DNA of 57,274 nucleotides from Burkholderiales bacterium (lineage in GTDB: Bacteria; Pseudomonadota; Gammaproteobacteria; Burkholderiales; SG8-39). The position numbers and the translations under genes are program-made. The stretch is from positions 1 to 57,274 of the forward strand of contig JACZJT010000037.1 of the NCBI GenBank assembly GCA_014860445.1, written 5' to 3'. Shown here one piece after another: positions 24,990 to 34,171 of the stretch (position 1 is its first letter; every line of letters begins with the position of its first letter). Below the pieces are notes generated by a model. It did no database searches. It was not told the DNA's origin and was given only the letters and a program-made list of their open reading frames with translations.

Positions 24990-27137
24990 ATGGAACGACA
25001 GTTCAACGCGGAAATCGAATCGCTCAAGCTCGGCGAAGGCGAGATGTTCCACGGCGAAGGCATACTCGCGGTGACCAAGGCGCTGCTGCAGTCGGGCGTG
25101 TCCTATGTCGGCGGTTATCAGGGCGCGCCGGTATCGCACCTGCTAGACGTCATGGTGCAGGCGCGCGACTACATGGACGAACTCGGCGTGCACGTCGAAG
25201 CCTGCACCAACGAGGCTTCGGCGGCGGCCATGCTCGGCGCTTCCATCAACTATCCGGCGCGCGGCGCCGTTACCTGGAAGTCCATCGTCGGCACCAATGT
25301 CGCTTCCGACGCCTTGACCCATGTGGCTTCCGCCGGTGTGCTCGGCGGCGCACTGATCGTGGTGGGCGAGGATTATGGCGAAGGCGCGAGCGTCGCCCAG
25401 GAACGCACCCACGCAATCGCGCTGAAATCCTCGATGTGGATGCTGGACCCGCGCCCCAACCTCGCCACGATCGCCAGGCTGGTGCAACACGCTTTCGAAC
25501 TTTCGGAAGCCTCGAACACGCCGGTGTTCATGGATCTGCGCATCCGCGCCTGTCACGTTCATGGCAGCTTCGTCGCCGGCGCCAACCGCGCACCGGCGCT
25601 GTCCACGCGCAAGCTGCAGGCCGAGGCCGCCACATTCGACTACGAGCACATCCCGCATCCACCGGCCACCTACCGGCAGGAAAAGCTGAAAATGAACGTG
25701 CGCATGCCCGCGGCGCGCAAGTACATCCGCGAGCATGGGCTGAACGAATTGTTCGCGGGCAGCGAAACCAGTGTGGGCATCATCTGCCAGGGCGGGCTGT
25801 ACAACAATCTGCTGCGCGCGCTGCAGTTGATCGGGTTGGCCGACGATTTCGGTGTGAGCCGCATCCCGATTCTTGCCCTCAACGTGGTCTATCCGCTGGT
25901 GCCCGAGGAAATCAGCGCGTTCTGTTCGGACAAGACCGCCGTGCTGGTGGTCGAGGAAGGCCAGCCCGAATTCATCGAGCAGGACATCGCCACCCTGCTG
26001 CGCCGCGCGGACATCCAGACCCGGCTGCATGGCAAGGATGTGCTGATCATGGCGGGCGAGTACACGGCCGAAGTGATCGTGCACGGGCTCATGGGCTTTT
26101 TCGGCGCGCATGCCGCGCACCTGGACATTTCGGCCGGCACGCGCTGGCACGAAACGGCCGATGCCGCGCGCGCGCGCGAAGCCGAGCTGCTCGGTGCACC
26201 TTTGCCGCCGCGGCCGCCAAATTTTTGCGTCGGCTGCCCCGAGCGGCCGGTGTTCGCCGCCATCAAACTGGTCGAGCGCGACATCGGCAAGCGCCACATC
26301 TCGGCCGACATCGGCTGCCATTCGTTTGCGACGTTCGCGCCGTTTTCACTGGGCAATTCCATCCTCGGCTACGGCATGAGCCTCGCGAGCAGCGCCGGCG
26401 TCGCGCCGATGCTGGCCGGGCGTTCGATGGCGATCATGGGCGATGGCGGTTTCTGGCACAACGGCTTTCTTTCCGGCGTCGCCTCGAACCAGCTGAACGG
26501 CGGTGACAAGGTGCTGCTGATCATGAAGAACGGCTTTACCTCGGCCACCGGGACGCAGGAGTTGGTGTCCTCGCCGCAGGACGAAAGCGCGGAACTGGCG
26601 CAGGACAAAAGCAGTGTGCGCAGCGACCGCACGATAGAGAACACGCTGCGCGGTGCCGGCGTGAAATGGCTGCGCAATGTCTACACCTATCGCGTCGCCG
26701 ACATGAGCAAAACGCTGCGCGAAGCCTTCACCACCGAGGAACCCGGGCTCAAGGTGATCATCGCCGAGGGGGAATGCCAGCTCGAGCGCCAGCGCCGCAT
26801 TCGTCCGGTACTCGCGCGGCTGCTAGGCTCGGGTGCGCGCGTTCTGCGCACGCGCTTCGGCGTGGACGACGAAACCTGTTCGGGCGACCACTCCTGCATC
26901 CGGCTCTCCGGCTGCCCCTCGCTCACTTTGAAAGCGTCGGCCGACACGCTCAAGGTGGACCCTGTTGCGCACGTCAACCACAGCTGCGTGGGCTGCGGCC
27001 TGTGCGGCGAAGTCGCGCATGCCGCGATCCTGTGTCCGTCCTTTTACCGCGCCGAAGTGGTGCAAAACCCCTCTGCCTGGGACCGCCTGCTCGCGCGCGT
27101 GCGCACAACCGTCATCGGCTGGCTGCAGCCGGCGTAA
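24990..27137 (+). CDS. iorA: indolepyruvate oxidoreductase subunit alpha
   Basis: Thiamine-diphosphate-dependent large subunit, 715 aa. The N-terminal pyrimidine-binding domain contains GGYQGAPVSHLLDVM and EACTNEASAAAMLGAS. A swivel domain follows. The C-terminal thiamine domain has ISADIGCHSFATFAPF and the metal/diphosphate motif MGDGGFWHNG, ending NGFTSATG. A ferredoxin-like tail from about residue 630 has CSGDHSCIRLSGC and CVGCGLCGEVAHAAILC for two clusters. Full-length IorA proteins are slightly shorter or similar. Starting from MERQFNAEIESLKLGEGEM, with AGAAGGAAG upstream, is convincing. Phenylpyruvate, indolepyruvate or p-hydroxyphenylpyruvate are candidate substrates; the electron acceptor is unknown. 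Confidence 0.88.
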   Translation: MERQFNAEIESLKLGEGEMFHGEGILAVTKALLQSGVSYVGGYQGAPVSHLLDVMVQARDYMDELGVHVEACTNEASAAAMLGASINYPARGAVTWKSIVGTNVASDALTHVASAGVLGGALIVVGEDYGEGASVAQERTHAIALKSSMWMLDPRPNLATIARLVQHAFELSEASNTPVFMDLRIRACHVHGSFVAGANRAPALSTRKLQAEAATFDYEHIPHPPATYRQEKLKMNVRMPAARKYIREHGLNELFAGSETSVGIICQGGLYNNLLRALQLIGLADDFGVSRIPILALNVVYPLVPEEISAFCSDKTAVLVVEEGQPEFIEQDIATLLRRADIQTRLHGKDVLIMAGEYTAEVIVHGLMGFFGAHAAHLDISAGTRWHETADAARAREAELLGAPLPPRPPNFCVGCPERPVFAAIKLVERDIGKRHISADIGCHSFATFAPFSLGNSILGYGMSLASSAGVAPMLAGRSMAIMGDGGFWHNGFLSGVASNQLNGGDKVLLIMKNGFTSATGTQELVSSPQDESAELAQDKSSVRSDRTIENTLRGAGVKWLRNVYTYRVADMSKTLREAFTTEEPGLKVIIAEGECQLERQRRIRPVLARLLGSGARVLRTRFGVDDETCSGDHSCIRLSGCPSLTLKASADTLKVDPVAHVNHSCVGCGLCGEVAHAAILCPSFYRAEVVQNPSAWDRLLARVRTTVIGWLQPA

Positions 27138-27179
27138 GCCGAAGCCGGCGCAGTCGCGCCACATTACACGTCCGCTTTA

Positions 27180-27208
27180 TCGGTAAAGGAGCGCACTTTC
27201 CTTTATCA
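27180..27208 (+). terminator. weak hairpin after iorA
   Basis: A TAAAGGA stretch and a matching TCCTTTA, separated by 8 nt, form a 7-bp AT-rich stem about 45 nt after the iorA stop. There is no T run. It lies in the 161-nt gap before the phosphoglucomutase gene, which shows no other clear signal. Confidence 0.3.
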
Positions 27209-27298
27209 TTGAGTCCACCAGCTTTTCAAGAAGTGCGACATGTCCTTCACCGTCATGTACCTTGAAAGGATCCCGGCGTTGAGGAAATCCCGCGTTCG

Positions 27299-28063
27299 AT
27301 GAATCGCGCACGGCACCCGGACGTGATCACGCGCGAGCGCTACGATGCGGTCCTGTTCGATCTGGACGGCGTGCTGACCGACACCGCGCAAATCCATGCC
27401 GCGAGCTGGAAGCGCATGTTCGACGAATTCCTGCGCAGCCGCGCGCAACGAACGGGCGAACCATTCCTCCAGTTCGACATTGCAAACGACTACACATCCC
27501 TTGTAGACGGCAAACCGCGCTACGACGGCGTGCGCGATTTTTTGCGCGCGCGTGGCATCGATCTGCCCGAAGGCTCGTCCGGGGATGCGCCGGGCACGGA
27601 GTCCGTCTGCGGTCTGGGTAATCGCAAGAACGACTTCGTCAACGCGGCGATCGCATCGGGCGAGGTGGTCACCTATCCTGCATCCGTGGCGCTGGTGCGC
27701 AGACTCCGCGCAGAGGGCTTCAAGTGCGCGGTCGTCACATCCAGCCAGAACCGCGCCGCGGTGCTTGAGGCGGCGCAGATCGCCGACCTGTTCGATACGG
27801 CGGTGGACGGCAATACCATCGTCGAAATGCATCTCGCCGGCAAGCCCGCCCCCGACTGTTTTCTGCAGGCGGCCAAGGCGCTCGGCGTCCCGCCAGCGCG
27901 CGCGGTGGTCGTCGAGGACGCCATATCGGGTGTAGAGGCAGGTGCGAAGGGCCGATTCGGACTGGTTATCGGCGTCGCCCGCCACGGCAACGCCGAAGCG
28001 CTGAAGCGGCACGGCGCCCATGTAGTGGTTGCCGATCTTGGCGAACTGAATAACGGGAGCTAA
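27299..28063 (+). CDS. pgmB: beta-phosphoglucomutase-like HAD phosphatase
   Basis: HAD-superfamily enzyme of 254 aa, expected to interconvert beta-glucose 1-phosphate and glucose 6-phosphate. The nucleophile motif is FDLDGVLTD with Asp21 and acid/base Asp23. The motif 2 Ser/Thr is in AVVTSSQN, the lysine in HLAGKPAPD, and motif 4 in VVVEDAISGVEAG. A helical cap (residues about 35-110) is larger than in plain phosphatases and includes NRKNDFVNAAI, as in beta-phosphoglucomutase fused or adjacent to GH65 enzymes. The GH65 gene begins 6 nt after its stop, which strongly supports the mutase function: the phosphorylase releases beta-glucose 1-phosphate. Confidence 0.87.
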   Translation: MNRARHPDVITRERYDAVLFDLDGVLTDTAQIHAASWKRMFDEFLRSRAQRTGEPFLQFDIANDYTSLVDGKPRYDGVRDFLRARGIDLPEGSSGDAPGTESVCGLGNRKNDFVNAAIASGEVVTYPASVALVRRLRAEGFKCAVVTSSQNRAAVLEAAQIADLFDTAVDGNTIVEMHLAGKPAPDCFLQAAKALGVPPARAVVVEDAISGVEAGAKGRFGLVIGVARHGNAEALKRHGAHVVVADLGELNNGS

Positions 28064-28069
28064 AGCGCA

Positions 28070-30448
28070 ATGCGTCACCACGAACGTCTCAAACCACCGC
28101 GGCACGACTATGTTGCAGACGAGTGGAACTGGATCGAGCGCCGCTTTCACCCGGAATTCATGGCGCAGACCGAGACCATACTCGCGCTGGGCAATGGCTA
28201 CCTGGGAATGCGCGGCTCGCCCGAAGAGGGCGGTCCGCTGGTGCAGTACGGCACTTACATCAACGGTTTCCACGAGTCCTGGCCCATCGTCTACGGCGAG
28301 GACGCCTACGGATTTGCCCGGACCGGGCAGACGATGCTGAGCATTACCGATGCGAAGATTATCAAGCTGTTCGTGGACGACGAGCCGTTCTGGCTGGGCA
28401 CCGCCAATATGTTGCGCTTCGAACGACGCCTGAACATGCGCGCCGGCACGCTGGACCGCGAGATCCTGTGGGAAACACCCGCAGGCAAACAAGTGCTGAT
28501 CAAATCGCGGCGCCTGATCTCCTTCGAGCACCGGCACGCCGCGGCTATCTCCTACGAGTTGACCGTGCTCAACGCACGAGCGCCGGTCGTGATCGCCTCC
28601 GAGGTACTTGCCGAGCGCCGCAACGTGACGCGCGGAAACATCGATCCGCGCAAGGGAAAAATCTTCTCCGCAAGAGTCCTGCTGCCCCGCATCAGCCACG
28701 CCAGCGAGCAACGCATCGTCCTGTGCCACGGCACAGAACGCACGCAGATGTTGCTTGCCTGCGGCATAGACCATCACCTGGAGACGGAATGCCGGCATTC
28801 GTGGAAAGCCACCCACAACGAAGACTTCGGCCAGGTGGCGTATACGATCGACGCCGAACCCGGCAGGCCGATCCGGCTCGCGAAATTCATGGCGCATCAC
28901 ACCACGTTGAGCGCTTCGCCGGAGCAGGTTTGCGGGCGCGTCGACTGGACCCTGAACCGACTCCTGACGGAAGGCTTCGATGTGCTCGCCGCCGGACAGC
29001 ACAAGTACATGGACGACTTCTGGCACCGCAGCGACGTACAGCTGCAAAACATCTGGACCGGCAATTCCCAGCGCACGACGATCGAAGTGCAGCAGGCGAT
29101 CCGCTTCAACCTGTTCCATATCATTCAGGCCTCCGCGCGCGCGGAGAACGTAGGCGTTCCCGCCAAAGGCCTCACCGGAAGCGCCTACGAAGGGCAGTAT
29201 TTCTGGGACTCGGAGATCTACGTACTGCCTTTTCTGTGCTACACAACGCCGCGTATCGCGCGCAACCTGCTGCTCTATCGCTATCGAATCCTCGACACCG
29301 CGCGCGCGCGCGCGAAGGACCTCAACCACAGGGGTGCGCTGTTTCCGTGGAGAACGATCAACGGCGAGGATGCGTCCGCGAACTACGCATCCGGCACCGC
29401 CCAGTACCACATCAACGCGGACATCATGTACGCGCTGCGCAAGTACGTGCACGCAACCGGCGATGATGAATTTCTCAAGCATTATGGCGTGGAGATGCTG
29501 GTCGAGACCGCGCGCTTCTGGTACGACATCGGATTCTTTTCGGAGCGCAAGGGCGGCCAATTCTGCATCAACGGCGTGACCGGGCCCGACGAATACACCA
29601 CGGTGGTCAACAACAACACCTATACCAATCTGATGGCGCGGGAGAATCTGCGCTATGCCGCGCAGACGGTCGAGGCGCTGGACGCGTCGGATGCGGAGGC
29701 GTTTGCGGCGCTTGTGCAAAAGACGGCGCTCGATCTCGCCGAGGTGCAGGACTGGAAGCAGGCCGCGGAACGCATGTACGTGCCCTATGAATCGGAAACG
29801 GGGATCTATCCGCAGGACGACAGTTTTCTCAGCCTGGAGCCATGGGACTTCGAGAATACGCCTGACGACAAGTATCCGCTGTTGCTCTACTACCATCCGC
29901 TCGACATTTACCGCCGCCAGGTGATCAAACAGGCGGACGTCATCCTGGCGATGTTCCTGCTCGGACACGAGTTCACGCTGGAAGAGAAGAGGCGCAATTT
30001 TCAGTTCTACGATCCGCTTACGACCGGCGATTCCTCGCTGTCGTCCTGCGTCCAGTCGATCGTTGCCGCAGAAATCGGCGAGTTCGAAAAGGCGTCGGAA
30101 TATTTCATCGCCGCGCTGCTCATGGATCTTGCCGACGTCAGCGGCAACGTGAATGACGGCTGCCATATCGCCTCGATGGGTGGAACGTGGATGGCAACGG
30201 TCTACGGTTTTGCCGGCATGCGCGATTACGACGGCATGCTTTCGTTCCGGCCGAATCACCCGCCGGATCCACGCTCGACGATCCGGTTCCCGATCACCTA
30301 CCGCGGACAGTTGATGGAAATCGAGATCGGGGTAACCGAGACCCGATATGTTCTGCGCGAAGGCGAACGCATCAGCTTCCGCCACGCAGACGAGGTGATC
30401 GAGCTGACGAGCGATCATCCCACCGCAGCACGGCCCAACGTCAAATAG
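28070..30448 (+). CDS. GH65 disaccharide phosphorylase
   Basis: Glycoside hydrolase family 65 protein, 792 aa, that should phosphorolyse an alpha-linked glucosyl disaccharide (maltose, trehalose, kojibiose or nigerose) to beta-glucose 1-phosphate. The N-terminal super-sandwich domain starts at WNWIERRFHPEFMAQTET. An (alpha/alpha)6 barrel contains the GQYFWDSEIYVLPF segment and the catalytic acid Glu508 in GPDEYTTVVNNNTYTN. The phosphate-binding loop HIASMGGTW (about residues 700-707) is the mark of phosphorylases rather than hydrolases. It is 6 nt downstream of pgmB. No sugar transporter or regulator is nearby, so an internal storage or compatible solute such as trehalose may be the substrate (inference). 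Confidence 0.9.
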   Translation: MRHHERLKPPRHDYVADEWNWIERRFHPEFMAQTETILALGNGYLGMRGSPEEGGPLVQYGTYINGFHESWPIVYGEDAYGFARTGQTMLSITDAKIIKLFVDDEPFWLGTANMLRFERRLNMRAGTLDREILWETPAGKQVLIKSRRLISFEHRHAAAISYELTVLNARAPVVIASEVLAERRNVTRGNIDPRKGKIFSARVLLPRISHASEQRIVLCHGTERTQMLLACGIDHHLETECRHSWKATHNEDFGQVAYTIDAEPGRPIRLAKFMAHHTTLSASPEQVCGRVDWTLNRLLTEGFDVLAAGQHKYMDDFWHRSDVQLQNIWTGNSQRTTIEVQQAIRFNLFHIIQASARAENVGVPAKGLTGSAYEGQYFWDSEIYVLPFLCYTTPRIARNLLLYRYRILDTARARAKDLNHRGALFPWRTINGEDASANYASGTAQYHINADIMYALRKYVHATGDDEFLKHYGVEMLVETARFWYDIGFFSERKGGQFCINGVTGPDEYTTVVNNNTYTNLMARENLRYAAQTVEALDASDAEAFAALVQKTALDLAEVQDWKQAAERMYVPYESETGIYPQDDSFLSLEPWDFENTPDDKYPLLLYYHPLDIYRRQVIKQADVILAMFLLGHEFTLEEKRRNFQFYDPLTTGDSSLSSCVQSIVAAEIGEFEKASEYFIAALLMDLADVSGNVNDGCHIASMGGTWMATVYGFAGMRDYDGMLSFRPNHPPDPRSTIRFPITYRGQLMEIEIGVTETRYVLREGERISFRHADEVIELTSDHPTAARPNVK

Positions 30449-30503
30449 GCCTCCGTCGCCATCTCGGGCGCCGGGGCGATCGAATACCGTAGGGATCGAA
30501 CAG

Positions 30504-31400
30504 ATGGGAAACGAAGAATTTCTGAGTTGGCAGGTCGGTGACGTCAGGATCACGCGCGTCGCCGAGCTGGGCGGGGCCCCGTTTCCGAGCACCTTCATGT
30601 TCCCGGCGGCGACGCCGCAACTGGTGCAGCGCCACGCCTGGCTTCGGCCGCATTTCGCGCATGACGACGGCCGCCTCTACGGTTCGATCCACAGCTTCGT
30701 CATCGAATCGGGCGTGCGACGCATCATCGTCGATACCTGCGTGGGTAACGACAAGACGCGCTCCGTCCAGGCATGGAATCAGCTGCAGGGCCCGTTTCTT
30801 GAACGGCTGAATGAAGCCGGCTTCCCGCCGGAATCGATCGACACCGTGATGTGCACCCATCTGCACGTCGACCATGTCGGCTGGAACACGCGCCTGGTCG
30901 AAGGCGAATGGGTGCCGACTTTTCCGAACGCGCGCTATCTGTTCGGGCGCAGGGAATGGGAACACTGGTCCTCGGAACAAGCCGAGCACCGCGACGGCGA
31001 TGTCATGGGAGACTCGGTCGGACCCATCATGGCTGCCGGGCTCGCCGAACTCGTCGACATGGATCAGCGCTTGACCCCCGAAGTGCGCCTGGAGCCGACG
31101 CCCGGACATACGCCGGGGCATGTCAGCGTACGCATTTCCTCGCAAGGCGAAGAAGCCGTCATTACCGGCGACCTGATGCACCATCCGCTGCAATGCGCGG
31201 AACCGGATCTTGCCAACAACTTCGATGTGGATGCGGACGCGGCGCGGCGCACGCGGCGCGATTTCCTCGGACGCTATTCGAACCGGCCGGTGCTGATTCT
31301 GGGCACGCACTTCGCGCCGCCAACGGGCGGCTGGGTGGTCGATGCCGAGCCCAATTGGCGCTTCGAAATCGCGCAGCGCGCTGCAACCACAAAGGACTGA
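30504..31400 (+). CDS. metallo-beta-lactamase-fold hydrolase
   Basis: 298-aa zinc hydrolase. The metal ligands are all visible: THLHVDHVG (the HxHxDH motif, about residues 115-120), GHTPGHVSV, TGDLMHHP and GTHFAPP. The layout matches quorum-quenching lactonases and related small-molecule hydrolases more than true beta-lactamases. No secretion signal is present, so it should be cytoplasmic. It starts MGNEEFLSWQVGDVRITRVA after a 55-nt gap from the GH65 gene. A nitroreductase gene follows 68 nt later. The substrate is unknown. Confidence 0.88.
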   Translation: MGNEEFLSWQVGDVRITRVAELGGAPFPSTFMFPAATPQLVQRHAWLRPHFAHDDGRLYGSIHSFVIESGVRRIIVDTCVGNDKTRSVQAWNQLQGPFLERLNEAGFPPESIDTVMCTHLHVDHVGWNTRLVEGEWVPTFPNARYLFGRREWEHWSSEQAEHRDGDVMGDSVGPIMAAGLAELVDMDQRLTPEVRLEPTPGHTPGHVSVRISSQGEEAVITGDLMHHPLQCAEPDLANNFDVDADAARRTRRDFLGRYSNRPVLILGTHFAPPTGGWVVDAEPNWRFEIAQRAATTKD

Positions 31401-31468
31401 ACGGCCGGAGGGTCAATAAGGACGGGCGTTTCCGGCTTATCGCATGATTTTCAACACTAGAGGGAACC

Positions 31469-32161
31469 ATGAGCCCCGAGACTACGCACACGCCCTCCGC
31501 AGCGTTCGAACAGTTGCTGCGGGAACGTTATAGTTGCCGCGCCTACCTGCCGCGGCAGGTCGGCACGGCCACGATCATGCGCATGCTGGAGATCGCGCAG
31601 CGCACGCCCTCCTGGTGCAATTCGCAGCCATGGCAGGTGGTGATCACCCGCGGCGCGGCGACCGATCGCTTTCGCGCCGCGCTGTGCGAATATGCGGTCG
31701 CGCACGAGCGCGAGCCCGATTACACCTTCCCGCGGGAATACCGCGGCGTGTATCTGGAACGCCGGCGTGAGTGCGGCTTTCAGCTCTACGAGAGCGTGGG
31801 CGTTGCGCGCGGCGATCGTGTAGCCTCGGCGAAGCAGGCGATGGAGAACTACCGCCTGTTCGGTGCGCCGCACGCGATGGTCGTCACCACGGACGAGGCG
31901 CTGGGCGTATCCGGCATCCTCGATTGCGGCGCCTGGGTGAACAATTTCATGCTCGCCGCGCGCAGCCTCGGCGTCGCCAGCATTGCACAGGCCGCGCTGG
32001 GGGCGCATCCGAAGTTTTTGCGCGCGCATTTCGGCTTGCCGCCCGAGCGCCTGGTCGTATGCGGCATGTCCTTCGGCTACGAGGATGCGGAGCATCCGGT
32101 AAATCGATTTCGCACCAGCCGCGCCGCGGTGGAGGGTGTGGTCAGCTGGGTGGACGTGTAA
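31469..32161 (+). CDS. nitroreductase family flavoprotein
   Basis: FMN-dependent oxidoreductase of 230 aa. The N-terminal YSCRAYLPRQV corresponds to the R-S-x-R motif that binds the FMN phosphate. It is followed by TPSWCNSQPWQVVITRG, the standard helix-strand of the family, and by the C-terminal VVCGMSFGYEDAEHP, which closes the flavin site. It probably reduces nitro or quinone compounds with NAD(P)H, but the natural substrate is unknown. Its last 20 nt overlap the end of the convergent flavoprotein gene. Confidence 0.88.
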   Translation: MSPETTHTPSAAFEQLLRERYSCRAYLPRQVGTATIMRMLEIAQRTPSWCNSQPWQVVITRGAATDRFRAALCEYAVAHEREPDYTFPREYRGVYLERRRECGFQLYESVGVARGDRVASAKQAMENYRLFGAPHAMVVTTDEALGVSGILDCGAWVNNFMLAARSLGVASIAQAALGAHPKFLRAHFGLPPERLVVCGMSFGYEDAEHPVNRFRTSRAAVEGVVSWVDV

Positions 32162-33401
32162 CGCCTCGCAGCCAGGCGGCCGCACTTGCGCCGGCTGCGC
32201 GGCCGCTGGCGAAGCACGCAGTCAGCAGATAACCGCCGGTCGGCGCCTCCCAGTCGAGCATCTCTCCGGCGCAGAACACGCCCGGCAGGGCGCGGATCAT
32301 CAGGCGCTCATCCAATTCTTCGAATGCGACACCGCCCGCGCTGCTGATCGCTTCGTCCAGCGGACGCGTCGCGATCAGGCGCAGCGGCAGCGCCTTGATT
32401 GCGGCGGCGAGCCGCACAGGGTCGGCGAAGTCTGCGGCCGGAAGCAGTTCGCGCAGCAAGCCCGCCTTTACGCCTTCGATGCCGGCACGGCGGCGCAGAT
32501 GGTTCGCCATCGAACTCGAGCCACGCGGACGCGATAATTCCGCCTCAAGCCGCGCGGACTCGCGGCCCGGCGCGAGATCGAGATGGAGCAGCGCCGAGCC
32601 CGTCGCCTCGATTTCGTCGCGCAACTGCGCGGACAGCGCATAAATCAGCCCGCCTTCGACTCCGGTGGATGTAATCATCAATTCGCCTTGCTGGCGATGC
32701 TTCGCGCCTTCTGGGTCCTTGTGGACGACAAGCACCGGTTTCACCGGTTCGCCGGCGTGGCGCACCCGAAAATGTTCGCTCCAACCGACATCGAATCCGC
32801 AGTTCGCGGGACGCAGCGCTTCGACGCGCACCCCGCGCGCAGCGAGCAGCGGCACCCAGGCGCCGGTGGAGCCCAGGCGCGCCCAACTGCCGCCGCCCAA
32901 GGCCAGCACCACGGCGCCGGCGCGCACGGATCGTTCGCCCTGGGGTGTAGCAAAGCGCAGCGCGCCCCTGTCCTCGATGTCCCAGCCGGTCCAGCGATGA
33001 CGCATGTGAAAGCGCACGCCCCCCTCGCGCAGTCGATGCAGCCAGGCGCGCAGCAGCGGCGCGGCTTTCATGGCCGAAGGAAACACGCGTCCGGAGCTGC
33101 CGACAAAGGTCTCGACACCGAGTCCGCGCGCCCACGCTCGCAGCGCTTCGGGTCCGAAGCCGGCGAGCAGCGGCTCGAGCCAGGCGCGGCGCGCGCCGTA
33201 GCGCAACAGGAAAGGCTCGGTCGGTTCGGCGTGCGTGAGGTTGAGACCGCCCTTGCCCGCCATGAGGAATTTGCGCCCGGTCGAGGGCATGGCGTCGTAG
33301 ACATCGACCCGCGCGCCGGCGCTGCTCGCGGCCTCCGCCGCCATGAGCCCGGCCGGGCCGCCGCCCAGGATCGCGACCCTTGCCTGAGGATCCGGCCGCA
33401 C
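32142..33401 (-). CDS. HI0933/BaiN-type FAD-dependent oxidoreductase
   Basis: Flavoprotein of 419 aa in the HI0933-like family (TIGR03862 branch). The FAD motif is AILGGGPAGLMAAEAASSAG at the N terminus. It is followed by GRKFLMAGKGGLNLTHAEP, the family signature, and the C-terminal GGVAFEELDERLMIRALPG and AGEMLDWEAPTGGYLL. The physiological reaction is not established for this branch. The gene lies 2 nt downstream of the DUF2237 gene in the same direction and overlaps the nitroreductase gene tail to tail by 20 nt. Confidence 0.88.
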   Translation of the reverse strand: MRPDPQARVAILGGGPAGLMAAEAASSAGARVDVYDAMPSTGRKFLMAGKGGLNLTHAEPTEPFLLRYGARRAWLEPLLAGFGPEALRAWARGLGVETFVGSSGRVFPSAMKAAPLLRAWLHRLREGGVRFHMRHRWTGWDIEDRGALRFATPQGERSVRAGAVVLALGGGSWARLGSTGAWVPLLAARGVRVEALRPANCGFDVGWSEHFRVRHAGEPVKPVLVVHKDPEGAKHRQQGELMITSTGVEGGLIYALSAQLRDEIEATGSALLHLDLAPGRESARLEAELSRPRGSSSMANHLRRRAGIEGVKAGLLRELLPAADFADPVRLAAAIKALPLRLIATRPLDEAISSAGGVAFEELDERLMIRALPGVFCAGEMLDWEAPTGGYLLTACFASGRAAGASAAAWLRGVTRPPS

Positions 33402-33403
33402 GC

Positions 33404-33787
33404 TCAGTGCAAATCTAGCGCGTGGCGCTTGAGCGCGCGCAAGGGCACCAGTTTCAGCACCTCTTCGTGGGTCGCCTCAAGCACCACCTTCGGTGCCCTG
33501 CCCGCCTCCCAGGCCTCGACCCAGCGCAATACGTGCAGGCACCAGCGATCCCCCGGCTTGAGGCCGTGGAAGCGCATTTCGGGACGCGGCGTGGAGAGGT
33601 CGTTACCCTGAGCGCGCGAGTATTCCAGAAACTCCGCGGTCACTTTCACGCAGACCAGGTGCGCCACGCCCTGGGTGCCGCGCGTGGCGCAACAGCCGTC
33701 TCGAAAAAACCCTGTCAGCGGGTCATATCCGCAGGCTAGCAGCGGCCCGCCGAGTACGTTTTTTTCCGGTGGCAACTCGGTGCTCAT
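33404..33787 (-). CDS. DUF2237 family protein
   Basis: 127-aa cytoplasmic protein of the DUF2237 family, of unknown function. The family's core is clear: NVLGGPLLACGYDPLTGFFR, then DGCCATRGTQGVAHLVCVKV, then GLKPGDRWCLHVLRWVEAW and a C-terminal EVLKLVPLRALKRHALD. The conserved Cys, Asp and Trp residues suggest an enzyme, but none has been assigned. The start at MSTELPPEKN (33787) is chosen because residues further upstream are low complexity. It forms a two-gene unit with the flavoprotein gene 2 nt downstream. Confidence 0.85.
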   Translation of the reverse strand: MSTELPPEKNVLGGPLLACGYDPLTGFFRDGCCATRGTQGVAHLVCVKVTAEFLEYSRAQGNDLSTPRPEMRFHGLKPGDRWCLHVLRWVEAWEAGRAPKVVLEATHEEVLKLVPLRALKRHALDLH

Positions 33788-34171
33788 GGCAGCGATTTTA
33801 ACGCGGGCCGCGGGTTCGCGGGGTCCGTGATCAGCAGTTCGCGCGTGCAGGTCGGCACATTGGCGATAAACACATTTCCATGCAGTCCATCGGCGACATC
33901 TTCGCGCCCCGTTTTTATCAAAGCGGCCCAATCCAGGCGGTACGCATCCCGAAAACCTTGAGCAAGATCGCGCCCGGGCCGGTCGCCGCGGGCTTGCTTC
34001 CCGGTCGGGCTTGAGTAGAAACACCGCACGTGATAACGTGCATACCCATGATTAGTAAGGATTTAACAATTTTTTACAAATCGGCCTTCCGATACCGGAA
34101 TAGCGCAGATGCGCACCCGCATGCACGTACCGCCAGGCCAGTTCAATCCAGATTCTCAGGGAGAAAAAACT
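33788..34171. other. gene-free stretch between divergent DUF2237 and methyltransferase genes
   Basis: No convincing gene is seen. An 81-codon GTG-started minus-strand frame (33784-34029) touches the DUF2237 start but resembles nothing known. A 6-bp GCACGT-GATA-ACGTGC hairpin lies at 34026-34041. An AT-rich tract with TTTACA (34073-34078) could be a -35 for the plus-strand module, although no good -10 follows. Confidence 0.5.

Noticed and set aside
27206-30598. 1130-codon open frame on the minus strand across pgmB and the GH65 gene
   Set aside because: It mirrors the codon structure of two well-identified genes, has no recognisable domain and spans their intergenic gap. Long antisense frames are expected in DNA this GC-rich.
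33784-34029. 81-codon minus-strand frame touching the DUF2237 start by ATGA
   Set aside because: GTG start, no ribosome site, no recognisable family; the overlap could be chance. Conservation upstream of DUF2237 in relatives would be needed to revive it.
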